DNA of 40,663 nucleotides, from assembly GCF_003987855.1 (NCBI RefSeq), contig NZ_RXIZ01000022.1, positions 101,939 to 142,601 on the forward strand. The letters run 5' to 3'. Origin of the DNA: Hyphomicrobium sp. (GTDB taxonomy: Bacteria > Pseudomonadota > Alphaproteobacteria > Rhizobiales > Hyphomicrobiaceae). The notes below the pieces were generated by a model. The model had not been told where the DNA came from. It worked only from the letters and a program-made list of their open reading frames with translations, and ran no database searches. The position numbers and the translations under genes were made by a program. Below are positions 35,320-40,663 of this stretch, piece after piece; the first letter of the stretch is position 1, and each line of letters starts with the position of its first letter.

Positions 35320-36171
35320 TTAGTGGTGTCCGCCGCTGCGGAATGTATGAGCCGCGAAACCTCGGCCCGCGAACATGGACGAGGACGATCCGCGCAAGCC
35401 CGGGCGCAAGCCGGTTGGTCCGATCGAACTCATCTGAGTGGACGCTGATAGGGCGGCGGGGCGAATAATTGATGAAGAGCCGGTGGAGCGCATAAAAGTT
35501 GATGACGTCGCCGGCGCAGACGAGAGTTGATTGGTCGCGACTGCGCTCGAACTGACGACCGCTGCCGATCCAACGAGCGGGCCCATTGCTGTAGATGACG
35601 ATCGTCTGATGCTCGCAGTGATGCTGCGCATCAGCCCAGCGCCGCCGAACGACGAACCGGAGCCACTGCCAGGTGTTGTCAGTCGAGCTGGATAGAAGCT
35701 TGTTGACGATGACAAACTGGCGGACGAAGCCAGGGGGAATTGCGGCGTGGCAAAGGGTGTCGCGCCCTGGACGGAATTGAGGGAAACGCCGGCAGTCACC
35801 GGCGCCAGCCCATCCGCGTTCGGGCTGAGCATTGCCGCTGACGTACTAGCAGGATCTATTGCAAGCCGGAGATTGATGTCCGCCGACGGATCGACGCGAT
35901 TAGCTTCAATCGGAACCACGTTGAGGGTAGCGGGCACCTCCGAACTCGACTGAGCCGTCGAAACAGTTCGCGATTGTGACTGGCCAGTAATGGGATTGGT
36001 TGTATTCGGGGTGAGCGGGCTGCTGTTATTGTTCGACGGTGTGAGGGGGCTGTCGGTGCCCGGCGTTATTTGCGTTTGGGTTTGGGTGGTGGACGTCGCA
36101 TCTTGTGCAGAGGCCGCCAATGGGGCCAAAAACGCGATCACCGCAACCAGCGCTGTTGAGAAGTTCTTCAT
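35320..36171 (-). CDS. Secreted Ser/Thr-rich low-complexity protein
   Basis: A 283-residue protein from ATG 36171. The signal peptide is MKNFSTALVAVIAFLAPLAASA. The mature part is Ser, Thr, Ala, Pro and Asn rich with short imperfect repeats (SPLTPSNNN / SPLTPNTTN), ending in a His-containing GHH tail. An upstream in-frame extension to 36219 would bury the signal peptide and is not used. No known domain. It could be a surface or matrix protein; that is inference from composition. Confidence 0.65.
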   Translation of the reverse strand: MKNFSTALVAVIAFLAPLAASAQDATSTTQTQTQITPGTDSPLTPSNNNSSPLTPNTTNPITGQSQSRTVSTAQSSSEVPATLNVVPIEANRVDPSADINLRLAIDPASTSAAMLSPNADGLAPVTAGVSLNSVQGATPFATPQFPLASSASLSSSTSFYPARLTTPGSGSGSSFGGAGLMRSITASIRRSSSTAMGPLVGSAAVVSSSAVATNQLSSAPATSSTFMRSTGSSSIIRPAALSASTQMSSIGPTGLRPGLRGSSSSMFAGRGFAAHTFRSGGHH

Positions 36172-36450
36172 AACTAAACGTTCCACTCGAGACTTAGCGC
36201 AGATAGGAACGTTGTCCAAAAATTCCTAGTTCCCTCTCGATCGTCTGGGACTGCGCAAGACCTGGCCAATATGCCGATACGTCAGCCAAGCCCCGCTTGG
36301 GGGGGCGCCCGTAGGTCTGCATCGCTGACCGCGTTTTTTCTTCCTGCGTCCAAAGCCTTCCCGACAGATAGGGCTTTTCGGAGCCTGCCGGCCTTTCTGT
36401 CGCCCTTGTCGACTGGCTGAATTCGATTCGGGGAGCACTGGATTGAAGCG

Positions 36451-36993
36451 ATGGGGCTTATCGCAGCGAGACTAATTTTAGCATTGAGCGTTATTGCGGC
36501 GCATACCGCGCCGGTACTGGCCGACGGATCATCCGCAAGCAATGCGACAGAGCCAGGGGCCTTTGCGCTGCCGGCCTTCGTGCCGAAAGCGCGACAGGCC
36601 AACTATGCGACTGCTGTAAACGATACGAACTCAGCGGTTGGAGCGCGGCGAGCGGCTGAAGAATTGAGCGCCAAATTTGCGGACGTCACCACCAGTTCGA
36701 TTTCTCGCGACGAGGCTGCAGCGGAGATCTCGCCTCAAACTGCGCAACCGGCTGTGGAGGCGGACGACTCACGTTCCATCGTCCTCGCGGCGAACCATCC
36801 GGACGATCCAAAATTAGTGACGGGCTCGCTTCCGCCCCCCTCGCGACCGAAGCATGTTCCGAAATCCGCGACAAAGGGCGGTACGCTCCGCGATAGTCGT
36901 CTGCCCGCTGGCGGCACAGCTGAAAACTTAGCGAGCATCGGCAGGAAAGTGGGTCTTCTGGACCTGATCACCAATCCGGCGCTGTGGCACTGA
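36451..36993 (+). CDS. Secreted hypothetical protein
   Basis: A 180-residue protein from ATG 36451. The signal peptide is LIAARLILALSVIAAHTAPVLA. The mature part is Ala/Ser/Pro rich and probably disordered, with KFADVTTSSISRDEAAAEI and a C-terminal GRKVGLLDLITNPALWH that looks structured. No family recognised. GGGGAG lies about 16 bases before the ATG. The 279-base gap upstream, shared with the divergent Ser-rich gene, holds an imperfect hairpin at 36362-36402 (CGACAGA / TCTGTCG ends). Confidence 0.65.
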   Translation: MGLIAARLILALSVIAAHTAPVLADGSSASNATEPGAFALPAFVPKARQANYATAVNDTNSAVGARRAAEELSAKFADVTTSSISRDEAAAEISPQTAQPAVEADDSRSIVLAANHPDDPKLVTGSLPPPSRPKHVPKSATKGGTLRDSRLPAGGTAENLASIGRKVGLLDLITNPALWH

Positions 36994-37017
36994 ATTGGCG
37001 TCAGAGTGAGACTAGCT

Positions 37018-37245
37018 TCAATTTACTTCGAGCGAGCAGCAGCTTGTATCCGCACGATGGTGCGTTCCCAGAACTGCCCGAAAGAATTTGCCGTGGTCTC
37101 GCTCGCCTTCGTCCGCAAGCGCGCACACGCGCTGCACGACGTCGTCCGTTGAAAGTTCAGGCCGATGCCGGCGTGCTTCGACGAGGATGTCATTGAGGAT
37201 ACGCGCGAGATTCTTCAGCTCGTCAGAAGTGTAGCTGCCCGGCAT
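37018..37245 (-). CDS. Small soluble hypothetical protein
   Basis: A 75-residue protein from ATG 37245, with AGGGAT six to seven bases upstream. It looks helical and ordered: YTSDELKNLARILNDILVEA, then LSTDDVVQRVCALADEGERD. It ends with paired cysteines (TSCCSLEVN). The longer frame to 37467 has no start signal. Not recognised. It is convergent with the 180-residue secreted protein gene, 24 bases apart. Confidence 0.62.
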   Translation of the reverse strand: MPGSYTSDELKNLARILNDILVEARRHRPELSTDDVVQRVCALADEGERDHGKFFRAVLGTHHRADTSCCSLEVN

Positions 37246-37514
37246 GAGGATCCCTTGTCCGATATTGCTCGCCAGCTTTGCGCCGCGATGACACGGACCT
37301 GAAACTCGATATGGCAAACGCGGTTCCGCAATCGACATCGTGAGTCGCGGGGGCGCCGGTGTGGCGAGACCGCGGCGTAACACTTGTTGCCGCAACCGAC
37401 ATTTCCGCAGCGCAAACGATGGTGAAACTTTACGAGTTTTGAAGACGACCTGCCCCGACGCATGCAAGCATGGTGGTGGTCTGAACTTCTGTTGCTGATG
37501 CGGAAGGTGAGCAG

Positions 37515-37772
37515 ATGGGAAATCTGGTTCTTCTAAGTGGTGAGCGCGCTAAGAAAGAGTTGGAAGAGAAACAAAGAATTATCGTGGGTTTGAAAGAGCT
37601 TTTGGCTCGGGCAGAATGCGGAGAACTAAAGGCAATCTGTTATGCCAGCGTCGATGCAGATGGTCAGAACGTTACGCTCGGCATCCTTCAAGACGACAAA
37701 ACGGGGCTGCATGAGCTGATCGGGCTATCGCAGATGCTCAGCGATGCCATACTGCAGGGGGCGCGCGACTAG
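37515..37772 (+). CDS. Small soluble hypothetical protein
   Basis: An 85-residue protein from ATG 37515, with GAAGGTGAG upstream. A coiled charged N-terminus (SGERAKKELEEKQRIIVGLK) leads into LLARAECGELKAICYASVDADG, a pattern seen in short proteobacterial proteins of unknown role, then a helical C-terminus. It is convergent with the His-rich repeat gene, with a hairpin between them. Confidence 0.7.
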   Translation: MGNLVLLSGERAKKELEEKQRIIVGLKELLARAECGELKAICYASVDADGQNVTLGILQDDKTGLHELIGLSQMLSDAILQGARD

Positions 37773-37821
37773 AATAGCCAGCCTAGAATATTGATCGATC
37801 AAAAAATATCTGCGGAATGAG

Positions 37822-37852
37822 ATCAGGTGCGAGACGGAGCCTCGCACCTGAT
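37822..37852. terminator. Perfect 12-bp hairpin between convergent genes
   Basis: ATCAGGTGCGAG / CTCGCACCTGAT with a seven-base loop ACGGAGC. It lies 49 bases after the 85-residue gene and 8 bases after the His-rich gene's stop on the other strand. On the minus strand a TTTTTT run follows about 16 bases later, so it probably serves both genes. Confidence 0.7.
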
Positions 37853-37860
37853 GTGAAAGC

Positions 37861-38103
37861 TTAGCTGGCCTTCTTGGTCGTGTGCTTAGAAGCAACGTGC
37901 TTCTTCGTCGTGTGCTTGGAAGCGACGTGCTTCTTCGTGTGCTTCGATGCGACATGCTTTTTAGCAGCCGGCTTCGAAGCAACGTGCTTGGCAGCGTGAT
38001 GATGATGGTGATGGACCGGCTTGGTTGCTTCTGCAGCGCTCGCTACACCAGCGCCGAGCATCATTGCAGCTGCGGCCAATGCCACGGTCAGGGACGTTTT
38101 CAT
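37861..38103 (-). CDS. Secreted His/Lys-rich repeat protein
   Basis: An 80-residue protein from ATG 38103, with GGAGCC seven bases upstream. The signal peptide is MKTSLTVALAAAAMMLGAGV and ends ASA. The mature part, about 57 residues, is very basic: AEATKPV, a run of six His, AA, then four KHVASK units (KHVASKPAAK, KHVASKHTK and two KHVASKHTTK), ending KAS. There is no Cys, Asp or hydrophobic core. Metal binding by the His cluster, or binding to anionic envelope polymers by the Lys/His repeats, are both possible; neither is shown. No family name is assigned. Confidence 0.75.
   Translation of the reverse strand: MKTSLTVALAAAAMMLGAGVASAAEATKPVHHHHHHAAKHVASKPAAKKHVASKHTKKHVASKHTTKKHVASKHTTKKAS
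37864..37997 (-). repeat. Coding tandem repeat, KHVASK units
   Basis: Four imperfect units of 27-30 bases encode KHVASK followed by HTTK, HTTK, HTK or PAAK. Synonymous differences between units show they are not fresh duplications. Confidence 0.75.
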
Positions 38104-38325
38104 ATTTGGCTCCATAACGAATCTCGCGATGCCTGATGGCTTCGCCGTGGCGTTCTGGTAGCCTCTTCTTCCTGTCATAGAGATGAACAAAGCTGCGAAA
38201 TCGGAATACGTTTTCGTAAGGAGCATAAGTCGTTACAAGCTGGTGACGACTAGGTTGTAGATCGCCCGTAGTTCAATTATTTCGCGAGCGCCCTTGACCG
38301 TGGCAGACCAAATCAGATTGCTTAA

Positions 38326-38496
38326 CTGTCGCCGACAGCAGCGTGTGTGCTGAGTAGTTGTTGTCCCTGGATCTACAGGGTCAACCTCTACCCCAGAGGT
38401 TTCATCGGCGGCAGACAGAGCCGCGCCGTCCCCAAATGGTTCTGTCGTGAGCGACAAGCTCAAGAAGAGAGCGGTATTTCCCACCGCTCTCTTCTT
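38326..38496 (+). ncRNA. Candidate structured RNA or leader: six consecutive hairpins ending in a 14-bp stem
   Basis: This lies in the 334-base gap 38227-38560, where no convincing coding sequence is seen. The hairpins in order are: CTGTC-GCC-GACAG (38326-38338); TTG-T-CCCTG / CAGGG-T-CAA (38361-38384); AACCTCT / AGAGGTT (38383-38401); CGGCGGC / GCCG-CG-CCG (38406-38428); TGTCG-TGAG-CGACA (38443-38456); AAGAAGAGAGCGGT / ACCGCTCTCTTCTT (38462-38496). The last is a perfect 14-bp stem and could terminate a small RNA. It is 64 bases before the ATG at 38561, so a cis-acting leader is the alternative. No known RNA family is recognised. Confidence 0.5.
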
Positions 38497-38560
38497 ACAT
38501 TACGGAACCGCGTAGCTAGTCGCGCCGTTAGTCCTTCAATGTTCGTTTGGAGGATGGCGC

Positions 38561-38791
38561 ATGACGCCCAATCCGGATCGGCGATATCTAGAAAATTCTG
38601 AAGAAGCAGATGCGATTCGCGCAGTCCGGCGCGTGTCGATCATGGGGAGCTTGGCCGCCCTCCTCTTGGGATTTGGGCTTATATCTCTGCTGATTTACGG
38701 ACCCCTGTCGGACGCCGGGATCAGCGAGCTCACGGCAACCGCGCCAATTACGGTGCCTCATGTGCCGACCCCAAACGCCCCCGCACCGTAA
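38561..38791 (+). CDS. Small single-helix membrane protein
   Basis: A 76-residue protein from ATG 38561, with GGAGGA just upstream. The cytoplasmic N-terminus is charged (MTPNPDRRYLENSEEADAIR). One helix (MGSLAALLLGFGLISLLIYG) and a Pro/Thr-rich tail ending PTPNAPAP follow. It lies ten bases before another small membrane protein with a similar tail, so they are probably co-transcribed. Function is unknown. Confidence 0.72.
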   Translation: MTPNPDRRYLENSEEADAIRAVRRVSIMGSLAALLLGFGLISLLIYGPLSDAGISELTATAPITVPHVPTPNAPAP

Positions 38792-38801
38792 CGGAGAACA
38801 G

Positions 38802-39002
38802 ATGGCATTTTGGTCAGATAATCGAGGCATCGACGGCATTGTGCAAGCCAGCGACCGGACATTGAACGTCCTAGTGGTGATCTTCCTGGCTGCGTTCGCG
38901 CTCGGAACGGTCGCCTACTACTACGGTCAGCTAAATCCGCGTGTTCATGGTGCCGCGCCGACGGCATCCACCACGCCGGTCCCTGCTGCGCCCGCCGGTT
39001 AA
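38802..39002 (+). CDS. Small single-helix membrane protein
   Basis: A 66-residue protein from ATG 38802, with GGAG seven bases upstream (the longer frame to 38760 overlaps the previous gene and has no site). Its layout mirrors its neighbour: polar N-terminus MAFWSDNRGIDGIVQASDRT, one helix LNVLVVIFLAAFALGTVAYY, and a Pro/Ala/Thr tail. Function is unknown. Confidence 0.72.
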   Translation: MAFWSDNRGIDGIVQASDRTLNVLVVIFLAAFALGTVAYYYGQLNPRVHGAAPTASTTPVPAAPAG

Positions 39003-39071
39003 TGTAGGCAATTCGCAACCATTTGCTCCGAGAATTGGCCCACCGTCCGGTTCGCCATCTGGAGCTTCTCC

Positions 39072-39389
39072 TTGAAATATGTGTTCGCCTGTCTGGTCTG
39101 CGCGACCGGGCTAAATGCTGGCGCCGCTGCAGCGGGCCCCTTCGTCCCGGGTGGTATCCACCTCCGCGCGGCGGCTGAACCCGTCCACTGGGTGCGCAAG
39201 GGTCCAGGCGGCTACGGCGGGCCGCCGTACGGCATCGAATACTCCCGCTCGTACGGCTATGCCTTCACTTCAGGATATTACCGCTCGGGATATGCAGGCT
39301 GCCGAGGCGTTCAACATATGTGTGCGAGCCAATGGGGCTGGGGTGGGTCTAACTATCGCCGATGCCTGTGGTCACACCGCTGGTGCTGA
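39072..39389 (+). CDS. Secreted Gly/Tyr-rich protein with Cys-rich end
   Basis: A 105-residue protein from TTG 39072, with GGAG eight bases upstream. The signal peptide MKYVFACLVCATGLNAGAAA is followed by a Gly/Tyr/Arg-rich mature part (GPGGYGGPPYGIEYSRSYGY). The C-terminus CRGVQHMC...CLWSHRWC has four cysteines and several Trp. No family recognised. It may be cotranscribed with the two small membrane protein genes upstream. It is convergent with a 38-residue gene whose stop is five bases away. Confidence 0.6.
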   Translation: MKYVFACLVCATGLNAGAAAAGPFVPGGIHLRAAAEPVHWVRKGPGGYGGPPYGIEYSRSYGYAFTSGYYRSGYAGCRGVQHMCASQWGWGGSNYRRCLWSHRWC

Positions 39390-39393
39390 ACGC

Positions 39394-39510
39394 TCAAGGG
39401 TGGGTTGCATCGTACTGCGCCACGTTCGTAATCATGATGTAGCGGCCGGCGACGAAACCGATCGCCACAAGAATGCATGCGATTGCAAAAAGTTTGACGT
39501 GACGATGCAT
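39394..39510 (-). CDS. 38-residue single-helix membrane protein
   Basis: A very short frame from ATG 39510, with a strong GGGAGG five to six bases upstream. The product MHRHVKLF... has one helix (FAIACILVAIGFVAGRYIMI) and a short polar tail (TNVAQYDATHP). The strong ribosome site and clean helix support it, despite its size. Function is unknown. Confidence 0.62.
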   Translation of the reverse strand: MHRHVKLFAIACILVAIGFVAGRYIMITNVAQYDATHP

Positions 39511-39581
39511 GGTTCCTCCCGAACTCTGCTCTTCCCCTAGAGCAAATCGGGCCACGCATCCAGTCTTGTCCAAAGGGGCCT

Positions 39582-40663
39582 TTAGAGAAACGCCGAGGCA
39601 GTCCCCGCAATCGCCAATAGAGCGACGATGCTCCAACTCGGCACCTTCCAGATCGTCAGCAAGAGAAAAGCAGCGACCACGAGCGCAAAATCCCGCGAGC
39701 CCATGACCGCGCTCGTCCAAACGGGATTGTAAAGTGCAGCGCCAAGAATGCCGACGACCGCAGCGTTCGCTCCGCGCATTGCGGCCTGTGCCCACGGATT
39801 GGAGCGAAGATCATCCCAATAGGGAAGCATGCCGTAAACCAGCAGGAGACCAGGTAAGAAAATAGCGACGAGGGCGATCATCGCACCGGCGATCCCGTTC
39901 GGCCAATGGACGGCCACAGCCCCTAGATAGGATGCAAAGGAGAAGAGAGGTCCGGGTATCGCTTGAGCCAGCCCGTACCCAGCAAGAAAGTCTCCGTGCC
40001 GCACGATCCCAGAATCGACGACCGCATTCTGCAACAGCGGTAAAACCACGTGACCGCCGCCGAACACGAGGGCTCCCGAACGATAGAAAGCGCTGAAAAG
40101 CGCCAGGACTTGATTGCTCTTCAGCAACTCGGGAATGAGCAAGAGAAGAATGAAGAGTGCAAGACTGATGGCGCCCTGCGCGCGAGATACCGGGAAGTTC
40201 AAACGGCCGTTGAGCGCCGGGGCAGTTCCTCTACACAACCACAAGCCCGCGATGGCCCCGCCTGCGATCGCGCTGACCTGCCCGAAGGATCCGGGCAGAG
40301 CCATCACGTTCCAGAGGCAAGCGACAGCGATCGCAACTCTCGTCCGATCCGGCGTCAGCGTTTGCGCCATACCCCAGAGCGCTTGCGCAACGATCGCTAC
40401 CGCCACGAGCTTGAGACCGTGCAAAAGTCCCACGGCGAAGAGCCCCTGAAACGAAGACGCTCCGAGCGCGAATGCGAGAAGAATGGCTGCTGAGGGCAGT
40501 GTGAATCCTATCCACGCTGCGATCCCGCCCCGTAGACTGTTTGCCCGAAGGAGACCGAGAGAAAAGCCGATTTGACTCGATGCCGGACCGGGAAGAAACT
40601 GGCAGAGAGCGACCAGATCAGCATAGCTTTCTTCGTCGATCCAGCGCCGCCGCAGCACCAGTT
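39582..40663 (-). CDS. chrA: Chromate transporter ChrA (N-terminus cut by window edge)
   Basis: At least 360 residues of a two-domain ChrA, open to the right edge. The first visible residues RRRWIDEESYADLVALCQFL correspond to a point some 30-50 residues into typical ChrA, so the true start lies outside; the GTG at 40658 is not it. The signature QFLPGPASSQIGFSLGLLR in the first half is paired with FGGGHVVLPLLQ and QAIPGPLFSFASYLGA in the second. About ten membrane helices are predicted. ChrA exports chromate by proton antiport; some homologues have other anion substrates. No ChrB regulator is in view. Confidence 0.93.
   Translation of the reverse strand, partial: LVLRRRWIDEESYADLVALCQFLPGPASSQIGFSLGLLRANSLRGGIAAWIGFTLPSAAILLAFALGASSFQGLFAVGLLHGLKLVAVAIVAQALWGMAQTLTPDRTRVAIAVACLWNVMALPGSFGQVSAIAGGAIAGLWLCRGTAPALNGRLNFPVSRAQGAISLALFILLLLIPELLKSNQVLALFSAFYRSGALVFGGGHVVLPLLQNAVVDSGIVRHGDFLAGYGLAQAIPGPLFSFASYLGAVAVHWPNGIAGAMIALVAIFLPGLLLVYGMLPYWDDLRSNPWAQAAMRGANAAVVGILGAALYNPVWTSAVMGSRDFALVVAAFLLLTIWKVPSWSIVALLAIAGTASAFL

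Noticed and set aside
36226-36602. Minus-strand frames of 70 and 106 codons between the Ser-rich and 180-residue secreted genes
   Set aside because: They overlap the start of a better-supported secreted protein and have shadow-like Arg/Pro/Gly composition.
37990-38020. His6 run as a possible vector tag or assembly contamination
   Set aside because: The run sits inside a natural secreted repeat protein with its own signal peptide and flanking genomic sequence, and no cloning-site sequence is present.
38233-38484. An 83-codon minus-strand frame through the structured gap
   Set aside because: It begins at a GTG inside the 14-bp hairpin without a ribosome site and encodes no plausible protein, so the RNA reading is preferred.

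Overview
The window comes from a GC-rich alphaproteobacterium, most likely of the order Hyphomicrobiales (Rhizobiales). The main reason is the gene order of the cytochrome oxidase block: ctaC-ctaD-ctaB-small CoxF-like gene-ctaG-ctaE-DUF983-SURF1-thrC-M16 peptidase-acetyltransferase. IalB, BcsS and phasin-like genes fit this too. A Hyphomicrobium-like genus is plausible but cannot be settled from sequence reading alone. No rRNA, tRNA, CRISPR array, insertion sequence or prophage was seen.

Positions 1-13226, all on the minus strand, form one long gene train. It starts with the aa3-type cytochrome c oxidase structural genes (ctaC, ctaD, ctaE) and their heme and copper assembly factors (ctaB, ctaG, SURF1). 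It continues through threonine synthase, a zinc peptidase and an acetyltransferase, and ends in a membrane PAS-GGDEF-EAL protein cut by the left edge. Many junctions are ATGA or TGATG overlaps. Two strong hairpins, after ctaD and after ctaE, probably set the relative dosage. Both protein-side positions of the oxidase's non-redox Mg/Mn site are substituted (Asp to Asn in subunit I, Glu to Val in subunit II), which is the most striking protein-level observation here.

Positions 13611-16186 hold envelope genes: an IalB-like periplasmic protein, a phasin-like protein, a BcsS-like beta-barrel and a small Cys-containing secreted protein. Positions 16501-21581 hold a TetR-RND efflux operon preceded by two matching operator-like repeats. 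A DUF533/TerB-like gene follows. Positions 22823-25804 (minus strand) hold a three-gene ABC exporter: FtsX-like permease, ATPase and HlyD-type adaptor. No TolC-type outer membrane channel is present for either exporter.

Positions 26078-34862 are mixed: a DUF2147 protein, an alpha/beta hydrolase, an unrecognised 603-residue membrane-anchored protein, a PabB-PabC fusion for folate synthesis, several small membrane or soluble proteins, and a DUF763 protein with a helix-hairpin-helix.

Positions 34941-39510 are rich in small orphan secreted or membrane proteins, including a His6 plus KHVASK-repeat protein. They also hold strongly structured intergenic RNA: three tandem perfect hairpins at 35199-35316 and a run of six hairpins ending in a 14-bp stem at 38326-38496. 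The window closes with a chromate transporter (ChrA) cut by the right edge.
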